In this document: positions 21,305-29,653 of the stretch, piece by piece
Numbering within the stretch: the first letter of the stretch is position 1
Layout of the letters: each line of letters begins with the position of its first letter
Made by a program: the position numbers and the translations under genes
Assembly: GCA_964479125.1 (NCBI GenBank)
Contig: CAYZJK010000006.1
Coordinates: forward strand, 1 to 32,129
DNA length: 32,129 nucleotides
Origin: CAYZJK01 sp964479125
Lineage (GTDB): Bacteria > Patescibacteriota > Saccharimonadia > Saccharimonadales > Saccharimonadaceae
Direction: 5' to 3'
The notes under the pieces: model-generated
Databases searched by the model: none
Told to the model about the DNA's origin: nothing
Seen by the model: the letters and a program-made list of their open reading frames with translations, nothing else

Positions 21305-23935
21305 ATGGTTAGTAGGCAGAAAGTGTTAACAAAGGTTTTTGGAGACCCGCAAAAGCGGATTATTAAAGGTCTTTCGAAAAAAGTTGATATTATAAATGGT
21401 CTTGCCGATAAATATAAGAAAATGAGCGACGAAGAGCTACAGGCTCAAACCGACGTTCTTAAGAAACGACTACAGAACAAAAAGACAAAACTGGACGACA
21501 TTCTTCCAGATGCTTTTGCTGTAGTGCGTGAAGCTAGTAGTCGAGTACTCGGTATGCGACACTTCGACGTCCAGATGATTGGTGGCATGGCGCTACACGA
21601 AGGTAACGTTGCAGAAATGAAGACTGGTGAAGGAAAGACTCTTGTAGCGACACTGCCAGTTTACCTAAACGCACTTGAAGAAAAGGGTGTACACGTTGTA
21701 ACCGTAAACGACTACCTAGCGCAGCGTGACGCTAGCTGGATGGGTGAGTTGTATGATTTCCTAGGTATGTCTACTGGCGTCATAATTAATGACCGATCTT
21801 ATATCTTTGATAAGGACTTTACTAGTGAAGAGCATGAAGACGAGCGCATGAAGCGACTTCGCCCTGTTTCTCGAAAAGAGGCTTACGCAGCTGATATTAC
21901 CTACGGTACTAACAACGAGTTTGGTTTCGACTACCTACGAGACAATATGATTAACGACATCGAGTTGCTGCGTCAGCGCGAACTTAACTTTGCTATCGTG
22001 GATGAGGTTGACTCAATTCTAATCGACGAAGCTAGGACCCCACTAATTATTTCTGCACCTGCAGCCGACAACCCAGATAGCTACTACAGTTTCGCACGTG
22101 TAACAGCTCAGCTAGAGCCAGCAGACTATATTCTAGACGAGAAGCGAAAGAGTGTAGCATTGAGTGATCAGGGTGTAGAAAAGGTTCAGAAGATGCTTGG
22201 CATTGGTAACCTATATGTGCCAGAGCATGTTCGATCTGTATATCACCTAGAACAAGCCCTACGAGCCGAGACTCTATTTAAGCGCGATAAAGACTACGTT
22301 GTGACTAACGACGGCGAAGTTGTAATCGTTGACGAGCACACCGGACGATTAATGCATGGTCGACGCTATAGTGAAGGCCTACACCAAGCGATTGAGGCTA
22401 AAGAGGGTGTCCAGGTTCAAACTGAGAGTATGACTCTCGCGACTGTATCTTTCCAGAACTTCTTCCGTCTATACAAGAAGCTTAGCGGTATGACAGGTAC
22501 TGCTTTCACTGAAGCAGAGGAGTTCCAGCAGATTTATAGCCTTGATGTAGTTCAAGTTCCACCTAACAAGCCGCTAGCTCGTATCGACAAAGAAGACTTA
22601 ATCTTCAAGACAGAAAAGGCTAAGCTTAAAGCTGTAGCTGAAGCTATTAAGGAGTATCACAAGCAAGGTCGACCAGTCTTGGTAGGGTCAGGTTCAATTG
22701 TTAAGAATGAAATGATTGCTAAGTACCTTGATCAAGAGGGTGTAAAGTATGAACTACTTAACGCTAAGAACAATGAGCGCGAAGCAGCTATTGTTGAGCA
22801 GGCCGGCCAGAAAGGTGCAATTACTCTAGCTACTAACATCGCCGGTCGTGGTACTGACATTAAGCTTGGTGAGGGTGTTAAGGAGTTAGGTGGTCTAGTT
22901 GTAATTGGTTCAGAGAGGCACGAATCTCGACGAATCGACGACCAGCTGCGTGGACGTGGTGGACGACAGGGTGACCCAGGTGAAACCCAGTTCTACGTAT
23001 CAACTGAAGATGACCTAATGCGTATTTTCCAAGGTGAGCGAATTGCTGCGATTATGGATCGCTTAGGTGTTGATGAGGACGTGCCAATTCAAAATAAGGC
23101 TGTTTCAAAGACCTTAGAGTCAGCTCAGAAGCGAGTTGAAGGATACAACTTCGATGCGCGTAAAAATGTTGTTCAGTACGACAACGTCATTAACCGACAC
23201 CGACGAGTGGTATATACTGTTCGACGAAAAATTCTAGAGGGTGACGACATTAAGCCAGAGATTGTTCGACTGGCTGAAGCAGCTGTTAAGCAGCTAACGG
23301 TGGTTCCAATTAAGAACAATCCTAAATTTGTCGAAGAGTTCCGAGCTATCTTCCCAGTTGATGAAAATAAGGTTAAGGAATTTGGTGTAGAGAAGAATGA
23401 TCGCAAGCGAGCCGATAAGGCCTTAGAAGCGGTTAAGGAACTTTACGCTGAACAGGAAGAGAAGATTACTCCTGAGACCCTACGTAAGATTGAGCGTGAA
23501 GTTTACATGGAAGTTCTAGATCAGCTATGGATGCAACATCTAGAAAACATGCAGCACCTAAGAGAGGGTATTAAGTGGCGAAGTGTTGGTCAGCGAGATC
23601 CGCTAGTTGAGTACCGCGTTGAATCTCAGAAGTTATTCGAAAGTCTTCAGGAGATGCTTCGAAACGAAGTGTTGCGCGTGGTGATGTCTATTAGGAAGCG
23701 TGATGTAACTCCTCAGAATAGTGATGATGAGTACCAGACAGCGCTAACTAAGCTTGCTGAAACTTCTGTCGAGCGTGGTGTTAACGAAGTTGATAACACT
23801 AAGCACCGAGGAGACGATGATTTCGACTCTAAGGTTCAAAAGAAGAAGACTGCTAGTGAGATTAACCGAGCTAAAAACGATGCTCGTAAAAAGAAGAAGG
23901 CACAGCGCCAAAATCGTAAGAAGAACAGAAAATAA
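21305..23935 (+). CDS. secA: Preprotein translocase ATPase SecA
   Basis: 876 residues. It drives secretory proteins through SecYEG with ATP. Walker A GEGKT is at 108-112 (MKTGEGKTLVA), with the DEVDSILIDEARTPLIIS DEAD-type block in the first nucleotide-binding fold, and TNIAGRGTDIKLG and RQGDPGETQFYVS in the second. The long helical scaffold includes HLENMQHLREGIKWRSVGQRDPL. The C-terminus is a Lys/Arg-rich tail with no cysteines, so the zinc-binding SecB/lipid-contact motif found in many SecA proteins is missing. SD GTGAGGG is six bases from ATG. The M16, murD and prfB genes follow closely. Confidence 0.97.
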   Translation: MVSRQKVLTKVFGDPQKRIIKGLSKKVDIINGLADKYKKMSDEELQAQTDVLKKRLQNKKTKLDDILPDAFAVVREASSRVLGMRHFDVQMIGGMALHEGNVAEMKTGEGKTLVATLPVYLNALEEKGVHVVTVNDYLAQRDASWMGELYDFLGMSTGVIINDRSYIFDKDFTSEEHEDERMKRLRPVSRKEAYAADITYGTNNEFGFDYLRDNMINDIELLRQRELNFAIVDEVDSILIDEARTPLIISAPAADNPDSYYSFARVTAQLEPADYILDEKRKSVALSDQGVEKVQKMLGIGNLYVPEHVRSVYHLEQALRAETLFKRDKDYVVTNDGEVVIVDEHTGRLMHGRRYSEGLHQAIEAKEGVQVQTESMTLATVSFQNFFRLYKKLSGMTGTAFTEAEEFQQIYSLDVVQVPPNKPLARIDKEDLIFKTEKAKLKAVAEAIKEYHKQGRPVLVGSGSIVKNEMIAKYLDQEGVKYELLNAKNNEREAAIVEQAGQKGAITLATNIAGRGTDIKLGEGVKELGGLVVIGSERHESRRIDDQLRGRGGRQGDPGETQFYVSTEDDLMRIFQGERIAAIMDRLGVDEDVPIQNKAVSKTLESAQKRVEGYNFDARKNVVQYDNVINRHRRVVYTVRRKILEGDDIKPEIVRLAEAAVKQLTVVPIKNNPKFVEEFRAIFPVDENKVKEFGVEKNDRKRADKALEAVKELYAEQEEKITPETLRKIEREVYMEVLDQLWMQHLENMQHLREGIKWRSVGQRDPLVEYRVESQKLFESLQEMLRNEVLRVVMSIRKRDVTPQNSDDEYQTALTKLAETSVERGVNEVDNTKHRGDDDFDSKVQKKKTASEINRAKNDARKKKKAQRQNRKKNRK

Positions 23936-23967
23936 GAATTCGAGAGTTGAGAGTTTAGTAGAGTAGT

Positions 23968-25257
23968 ATGAAACATACAGTGGAGGAGGTGCGCCTCAAA
24001 AATGGTTCACGCGGACTTCTAATAGATGTGCCGGGTGCTACCGTAATGAGCTTCGAGTTCCAGTTCCGAGCCGGTAATCGTTACGTAAAAAATAAGGATA
24101 TTTATGAAACCGCTCACGTGATGGAGCATATGGCTTTTGGGGCGAATGAGAAATATAAAACAGAACACGACTTTGAGGCCGACTTCACGAAGAACGGTGC
24201 GTATCATAATGCTTTCACCAGTGATCTAAGTATGGTTTACCTGGCTCACTGTGCAGACTTTGAGTGGGAGAGGATCTTAGATTTGCAGCGACTGTCTATC
24301 TGTACCCCAGTCTTTACAGAGGGTGAGCTAGAAGCCGAGAAGGGGAACGTTAAGAGTGAGCTGACTGGCTATCTAAACAATCACGCTCGTTTACTCTGGC
24401 CGCGAGTACAGCAGGCTCTGGGTGATGATGTTTACACCTTCAACCAGAGACTTAAGACTATCGCTAATATCTCAATTGATGACGTCAGGGAACACCATAA
24501 GCGTACTCATACCAGCGACAATATGCGCTTTGTGATTGCTGGTAAGCTAATGGGTCGTAAGGCGGAAATTAAGCGACAGCTTGAGAGTTGGTCGCTACCT
24601 AGGGGTGAGCGGTTTGAAGTGCCAGAGGACGATATGCATTCTGGCGGACCTGTTTTAATCAAGCGTAAGGAGGCTTCCAATGTCACCTTTGCCTGGTCTC
24701 TTGTGCTACCCGAGGTATTGAGTGAAGAAGAGAACGACGCTATGTCATGTCTAAACCATATCCTTACTGGCACTATGCACTCCAGGATTTTTGGAGCTGC
24801 TAGAAAGCGTGGGCTAGCTTACGGTATGTTTAGCGATACTGGAGTTGGATTTTACGATAGTAGCTGGGATTTCGGCGGTCAAGCGAACAATGAAACTATT
24901 GATGAGTTGTTTGACATCACCACTTCTCAAATTAGAGCGGTGCTTAATGATGAGATTAATATCTTAGAGCTCGATGCCGCTAAGTCTTACGCACTTGGTA
25001 GGTATCAGATGGGAGCTCAGACAGTTGGTCAAATCAGTGGATTTTACACTGGTAAGTACTTTAACGACGGAGTTGTAAAAGACTACGATAGGGTTCCGCA
25101 GACTATAAATCAAGTGGACCTTAAAACTGCTATTAATACTGCCCGTAAGTTCATTGAGGCAGACACTTGGGTGTTGGCGGCGGTGAGCTCAGGCGAGAAG
25201 CAGGAAGTTGTTAATCTACACGACAGGCTAAGTACGCTTTTCCCTGCAAAAATGTAA
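23968..25257 (+). CDS. M16-family zinc peptidase
   Basis: 429 residues, a pitrilysin-fold protease. The inverted zinc motif HxxEH is at 50-54 (HVMEH), and the third ligand is likely Glu126 in EAEKGNVKSEL. A second, inactive half follows from about 220. No signal peptide is seen, so it is cytoplasmic or exported non-classically. M16 members usually degrade peptides, such as cleaved signal or leader peptides. It starts 33 bases after secA, with no clear SD. Confidence 0.9.
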   Translation: MKHTVEEVRLKNGSRGLLIDVPGATVMSFEFQFRAGNRYVKNKDIYETAHVMEHMAFGANEKYKTEHDFEADFTKNGAYHNAFTSDLSMVYLAHCADFEWERILDLQRLSICTPVFTEGELEAEKGNVKSELTGYLNNHARLLWPRVQQALGDDVYTFNQRLKTIANISIDDVREHHKRTHTSDNMRFVIAGKLMGRKAEIKRQLESWSLPRGERFEVPEDDMHSGGPVLIKRKEASNVTFAWSLVLPEVLSEEENDAMSCLNHILTGTMHSRIFGAARKRGLAYGMFSDTGVGFYDSSWDFGGQANNETIDELFDITTSQIRAVLNDEINILELDAAKSYALGRYQMGAQTVGQISGFYTGKYFNDGVVKDYDRVPQTINQVDLKTAINTARKFIEADTWVLAAVSSGEKQEVVNLHDRLSTLFPAKM

Positions 25258-25275
25258 CTAAGAAGGAGAGGATGC

Positions 25276-26619
25276 ATGCGAATCGCAGTAGCTGGTTATG
25301 GCATAGAGGGAAGGTCTAATTATTCCTATTGGACTAACCTTGGCTACGAAGTGGATATACTCGATGAAAATGAGCATGTATCAAACACGCCGTCTGAAGC
25401 TAGGGTGGTTTTAGGGGAGAGTGTATACCAGAGCCTGGGTGAATATGATTTTGTTGTCCGTACCGCAGGTCTTAATCCAGCCAAGCTAGGTTCGGCTAAT
25501 AAAGTCTGGTCGGCAACCAATGAGTTTTTCGCGAAATGCCCAGCGCCTATTATTGGAGTGACTGGAAGTAAGGGGAAGGGTACTACTTCAAGCTTGATTC
25601 ATTCGATTCTCAAAGCTGACGGTAGGAAGGCGCATCTGGTTGGTAACATCGGCGTGCCAGCTCTTGATAGCCTCAGTGATATTGCTGCTGATGACGTAGT
25701 TGTTTACGAGATGAGTAGTTTTCAGTTGTGGGATATTGAGCGTAGTCCTCAGGTTGCAGTCGTGCTTCATATTGAGCCAGACCACCTAGATGTGCATGCT
25801 GACTTTGAGGACTACATCCAAGCTAAGGCTAATATAGTAAGGTATCAGTCTGAGTCTGACGTTACTATAGTTCATCCAACCAATCAGTTCAGTCTCAAAA
25901 TTGCTGAGCAAAGACAAGTAGGTAGCGCTGGAGTTGTTAGGTATGGAGATAGGGGGCAGTCTACTCAGATTCCTTTTTCGTATGCCGAGAATGGTAATTT
26001 CCTATATGGCTATGGTGAAAAGCAGGGTAAAGTTATTTGCTCTGTCGACAAGCTTCAGCTGCCTGGTGTGCATAATGTCGACAATGCTAATGCTGCAATT
26101 ACAGCTGCTCTTCAGTTTGGTGTAAGCGCCGCATCGATAGCTACCGGACTAGAGGCGTTTAAGGGGCTTAATCATCGCCTCAAGCTAGTGGCAGAGGTTG
26201 ACGGAGTTAAGTACTTCGACGACAGTATTGCGACTACACCTGGAAGCGCTATAGCGGCCGCTAGGGCGTTTTCAGAGCCAAAGATTATGATTCTCGGCGG
26301 ATCGCCAAAGGGTGCGGACTTTAGTGAGTTAGCTAGCGTACTAGTAGAGGTAGGGGTGAAGAGAGTTATCCTGATTGGATCCGAAGCTCAGCGCATTGAG
26401 GAGTCTTTAAGTGTGGCTGGATACCCAGACGACAGAATATCTAATCTCTCTGAACAAGCTGACATGCAACAGATTGTAGGTCTAGCTAGGGAGCAAGCTG
26501 AGCCTGGCGATGTCGTCTTGCTAAGCCCTGCTTGTGCAAGTTTTGGACAGTTTAAGAATTACCAGGACCGCGGTGAGCAGTTTATCGCAGCTGTAGAAAA
26601 TCTAAGAGGGGAGGCGTAG
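25276..26619 (+). CDS. murD: UDP-N-acetylmuramoyl-L-alanine:D-glutamate ligase
   Basis: 447 residues. It adds D-Glu to UDP-MurNAc-L-Ala in cytoplasmic peptidoglycan synthesis. An N-terminal UDP-binding Rossmann-like domain (1-92) is followed by the Mur ligase P-loop GVTGSKGKGTT (94-104), the central LHIEPDHLDVH block and a C-terminal domain with KYFDDSIATTPGS and ILGGSPKGADF. AAGGAG at 25263-25268 is seven bases before ATG 25276. The last base of its TAG is the first base of the prfB GTG. Confidence 0.94.
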   Translation: MRIAVAGYGIEGRSNYSYWTNLGYEVDILDENEHVSNTPSEARVVLGESVYQSLGEYDFVVRTAGLNPAKLGSANKVWSATNEFFAKCPAPIIGVTGSKGKGTTSSLIHSILKADGRKAHLVGNIGVPALDSLSDIAADDVVVYEMSSFQLWDIERSPQVAVVLHIEPDHLDVHADFEDYIQAKANIVRYQSESDVTIVHPTNQFSLKIAEQRQVGSAGVVRYGDRGQSTQIPFSYAENGNFLYGYGEKQGKVICSVDKLQLPGVHNVDNANAAITAALQFGVSAASIATGLEAFKGLNHRLKLVAEVDGVKYFDDSIATTPGSAIAAARAFSEPKIMILGGSPKGADFSELASVLVEVGVKRVILIGSEAQRIEESLSVAGYPDDRISNLSEQADMQQIVGLAREQAEPGDVVLLSPACASFGQFKNYQDRGEQFIAAVENLRGEA

Positions 26620-27859
26620 TGAATCAGCTCAGAGATAGATTATATACACTTCGCGACGCTTGCATAGACGCTAGTGAGATACTAGACATTAATCGCATCC
26701 AACAAGATATTGATGAGCTTGAAGAGCAGTCAGCGCAACCTGAACTTTGGAACGACCCAGCTAAGGCGACTAGTGTTAATAAGCGGCTGGCGCAATTAAA
26801 GGCTACGGTAGACCCATGGATTACCTTGTCGGCTCAAGTTGAAGACCTGGTTGATATGCTCGAGTTGAGTGATGACTTATACGATGAATTCGATGGTCAG
26901 ATTAAAGCTATGGAGGAGACCTATAAATCACTTAGGCGAACACTGTTATTCTCAGGGGGGTATGACAACTATGCTGCTGTAGTAAGGATTACGGCTGGTA
27001 CTGGCGGTACTGATGCGCAGGACTTTACAGAGATGCTTGAGCGCATGTATTTAAGGTGGGCTGAACGTAGTGAGTATGATACATCTATTTTAGAGCGATC
27101 AGCTGGCGAGGAGGCTGGCGTAAAGACAGTTGTCTTCGAGGTGGAGGGGCCCTACGCTTATGGTCGACTGCAAAGTGAGAATGGTGTTCATCGGCTAGTT
27201 CGACTTAGTCCCTTCAATTCAGNNNNNNNNNNNNNNNNNNNNNNNNNNNNNNNNNNNNNNNNNNNNNNNNNNNNNNNNNNNNNNNNNNNNNNNNNNNNNN
27301 NNNNNNNNNNNNNNNNNNNNNNCTGCAAAGTGAGAATGGTGTTCATCGGCTAGTTCGACTTAGTCCCTTCAATTCAGACAACTTAAGGCAGACCAGCTTT
27401 GCTTTAGTTGAAATTTTGCCGCGAATTGATGACCGTGATGAGGTTAATTTGAATATGGATGACATTCGTGTAGATGTCTACAGGGCTAGTGGTAAGGGTG
27501 GCCAGGGTGTTAATACCACCGACAGCGCGGTAAGGGTAACTCACGTGCCAACTAATATTACTGTCGCGATTCAGAATGAGCGATCGCAGATACAGAACAA
27601 AGAAACTGCCCTTAAGGTGCTTAGGGGTAAGTTGCTTCAGATGCAGATCGAGCAAGATGCCGAGAAGATTGATCAGTTGAGAGCAGGGGAGAGCGCTTCA
27701 TGGGGTTCTCAGATTAGAAATTATGTTCTTCACCCCTACACAATGGTTAAAGATACTCGCACTAAGCAAGAAACTACCAACGTTCAAGACGTACTCGACG
27801 GAGATATTGATCAATTTATGTGGGCGTTTCTCGAGAGTAAACAGCGAAGCAAAAACTAA
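26619..27859 (+). CDS. prfB: Peptide chain release factor 2, split by an assembly gap
   Basis: RF2 reads UGA and UAA. The codon-reading motif SPF is at the end of the left part (RLSPFNS), and GGQ is in the right part (ASGKGGQGVN). The frame is broken by 100 Ns (27223-27322). The 55 bases before the gap equal the 55 after it. Joining 26619-27222 directly to 27378-27859 gives 1086 bases, 362 codons, a full-length 361-residue RF2 with no internal stop. The gene is therefore intact and the gap artificial. It starts with GTG overlapping the murD stop, after AGGGGAGG. Unlike many prfB genes it has no in-frame UGA frameshift site near codon 26, so that autoregulation is absent. Confidence 0.9.
27168..27222 (+). 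repeat. 55-base overlap copy, left of gap
   Basis: Identical base for base to 27323-27377. It is part of prfB encoding the SPF region. It is best explained as an uncollapsed contig-end overlap. Confidence 0.95.
27223..27322. other. Assembly gap, 100 Ns
   Basis: Exactly 100 Ns, a conventional placeholder for a gap of unknown size. The flanking 55-base identity suggests the true gap length is negative, with overlapping contig ends and no missing sequence. Confidence 0.97.
27323..27377 (+). repeat. 55-base overlap copy, right of gap
   Basis: Second copy of 27168-27222. It should be removed together with the Ns to restore prfB. Confidence 0.95.
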
Positions 27860-27893
27860 TTAAATAGTTTGTACACTATATCAGTAAGCATAA

Positions 27894-27910
27894 CAATTAT
27901 GGTATAATTG
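27894..27910 (+). promoter_or_regulatory. Extended -10 of ftsEX within a 7-bp inverted repeat
   Basis: TGGTATAAT with the hexamer 27903-27908, eight bases before the ftsE ATG. The -10 is embedded in a perfect inverted repeat CAATTAT-GGT-ATAATTG (27894-27910), a possible operator. Confidence 0.6.
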
Positions 27911-27916
27911 TGGTTG

Positions 27917-28600
27917 ATGATTCTGTTAGATCGAGTGACTAAGTCTTACCCTAAAACTAAGAAGCCGGCTATTAATCGGGTAAGCCTTCACATACAACCA
28001 AAGGAGTTTGTAATCTTGGTGGGTACCAGTGGTGCAGGTAAGACCACCTTGCTTAGGTTGTTGACTCGAGAGGAAAAACCTAGCAGTGGAAAGATTGTAG
28101 TCGGGGGTATAGACTACGACAGCCTAAAAGATAAGCATATACCTCTATTGCGACGTAAGATTGGCGTTGTTTTCCAGGACTTTAAGCTGCTTCCTCAGCG
28201 AACAGTGTTCGAGAACGTAGCTTTCGCATTAGAGATTGCTGGTATGACTAACCGAGAGATTAAAGGTGCTGTACCAAAAGTTATTAAGTTAGTCGGTTTA
28301 GAGGGTAAAGAGGGGAGCTTCCCTCATCAGCTATCTGGTGGCGAGAGGCAGCGTGTAGCAATTGCTCGTGCAATCGTAAGGCAGCCGAAGATTCTAATTG
28401 CTGACGAGCCGACCGGTAACTTAGACCCTAAGCATAGCTGGGACATTGTGAAGCTACTGGAGAAGATTAACCGTTACGGTACAACCGTTCTGCTTACCAC
28501 GCATAACGTAGAGATTGTTAATAAATTAAAGAGAAGAGTTGTTACATTGGAAGGTGGCAAGATCGTTAGCGACCAAGTTCAAGGCAGCTATAGGCAATAA
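27917..28600 (+). CDS. ftsE: Cell-division ABC ATPase FtsE
   Basis: 227 residues from the chosen ATG (MILLDRVTKSYP). With FtsX it forms an ABC-type complex that switches on peptidoglycan hydrolases during division. Walker A GTSGAGKTT is at 36-44, followed by the Q-loop VVFQDF, the signature LSGGERQR, Walker B ILIADEPTG and the H-loop TTHN. An upstream in-frame TTG at 27908 cannot be the start because it overlaps the -10 box. With eight bases between the -10 and ATG and no SD, the mRNA looks leaderless. The stop overlaps the ftsX start (TAATG). Confidence 0.95.
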   Translation: MILLDRVTKSYPKTKKPAINRVSLHIQPKEFVILVGTSGAGKTTLLRLLTREEKPSSGKIVVGGIDYDSLKDKHIPLLRRKIGVVFQDFKLLPQRTVFENVAFALEIAGMTNREIKGAVPKVIKLVGLEGKEGSFPHQLSGGERQRVAIARAIVRQPKILIADEPTGNLDPKHSWDIVKLLEKINRYGTTVLLTTHNVEIVNKLKRRVVTLEGGKIVSDQVQGSYRQ

Positions 28601-29583
28601 TGAAAGCAAAGAAGAAGACTAACGCAAAGACATACGCTTTGCAGCGACGTAAGCGTAGGCAGTGGCTGACTTTCGTCAGGATGGTTAGGTATGGCGTAAA
28701 CAACTTTAGTCGAAACGCCTGGTTGACTGTGGCTGCTACCGCTATGATGACTTTAACCCTATTGGTGATTTTTATTTCTGTATCATCACGAAATATTCTA
28801 ATGGATAGCGTAGCTCAGATTAGAGACAGTGTAGATATGTCTATTTATGTAGTGACTGACACTCCTGAGGAAGAGGTTGAGAAGATGAAGTCTGACCTTA
28901 AGAAGCTCGAAGGAGTTAATGATGTAGCCTATGTTACACCGCAAGAGGCAAGGGATACGTACCGCGAAGAAAACCGAGATAATGAACGAGCTCTTGAGGC
29001 TTTGAATATCGCTGAAGTAGAGTTTCCTGGTCGGTTTAGGGTGGCCATGGAAGATATCAATGAAACCGAGTCACTAGATAGATATATCAAGGAGGATGAG
29101 CGCTATCTCGAGTACGCCGACACTGAGCGTGAACCTTCTTTCGAGGGCGATAGGCGAGTGGCAATTGAGAATATCGGTCGATGGGTAGGCTTTGCTGAGA
29201 AGCTTGGCCTGGTTATTAGCGCAGTTCTAGTTGTTATCTCATCTCTCATCGTTTTTAACACGATTCGTATGGCGATCTTTAATAGGAAAGAAGAAATCCA
29301 TATGATGAAGCTGATCGGTGCTGACAAGAGCTTCATTAGGGGTCCATTCCTAGTTGAGGCGATTGTATATGGAGTTGTAGCGGCTGTCCTAGCTACTGGT
29401 CTTGGTGTACTGATGATACATTTAGCGAGCGATACTTTAGAGGCTTATGGTATTGTCGTAAGTAACACTCTACAGTTCATATTTGTATACGGTGGGTATG
29501 TTCTACTAGGGATGGTTCTACTAGGATCTCTAATCGGTGTGCTGTCTTCACTGTTTGCAACTTATAAGCATCTTAAGATATAA
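28600..29583 (+). CDS. ftsX: Cell-division permease FtsX
   Basis: 327 residues with four membrane helices (about 41-61, 203-225, 250-275 and 295-318) and a large extracellular loop (about 62-200), the classic FtsX layout. The loop contacts the hydrolase or its activator, and FtsE powers the change. The cytoplasmic N-terminus is very basic. It overlaps ftsE by one base. The next gene encodes the expected partner, a coiled-coil hydrolase. Confidence 0.93.
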   Translation: MKAKKKTNAKTYALQRRKRRQWLTFVRMVRYGVNNFSRNAWLTVAATAMMTLTLLVIFISVSSRNILMDSVAQIRDSVDMSIYVVTDTPEEEVEKMKSDLKKLEGVNDVAYVTPQEARDTYREENRDNERALEALNIAEVEFPGRFRVAMEDINETESLDRYIKEDERYLEYADTEREPSFEGDRRVAIENIGRWVGFAEKLGLVISAVLVVISSLIVFNTIRMAIFNRKEEIHMMKLIGADKSFIRGPFLVEAIVYGVVAAVLATGLGVLMIHLASDTLEAYGIVVSNTLQFIFVYGGYVLLGMVLLGSLIGVLSSLFATYKHLKI

Positions 29584-29614
29584 AAAGCACAACGTAATAA
29601 CTTGAAGGGGGGTC

Positions 29615-29644
29615 TTGAAATTCCCATCACGCTTATGCTATGAT
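29615..29644 (+). promoter_or_regulatory. Promoter of coiled-coil CHAP hydrolase gene, near-leaderless
   Basis: The -35 TTGAAA (29615-29620), 18-base spacer and extended -10 TGCTATGAT (29636-29644). The ATG at 29654 is nine bases beyond, with no SD. Confidence 0.75.
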
Positions 29645-29653
29645 GAGTCACAG

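Noticed and set aside
23754..23966. 70-residue frame overlapping the end of secA
   Set aside because: It is a shadow of the basic secA tail in another frame, without its own RBS or recognisable content.
27416..27859. Separate 147-residue release-factor-like gene starting at TTG
   Set aside because: It is the right part of prfB. The apparent start is created by the N gap; joining the 55-base overlap gives one complete RF2.
26619..27859. prfB as a pseudogene or true tandem duplication
   Set aside because: The joined frame is intact with SPF and GGQ, and identical 55-base flanks of exactly 100 Ns fit an assembly overlap better than a biological duplication.
27908..27916. TTG start of ftsE at 27908
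   Set aside because: The codon overlaps the -10 TATAAT and would not be transcribed. The family start MILLDRV fits ATG 27917.
29615..29653. TTG start of the CHAP hydrolase at 29615
   Set aside because: It coincides with the -35 TTGAAA. ATG 29654 gives a proper signal peptide and lies after the promoter.
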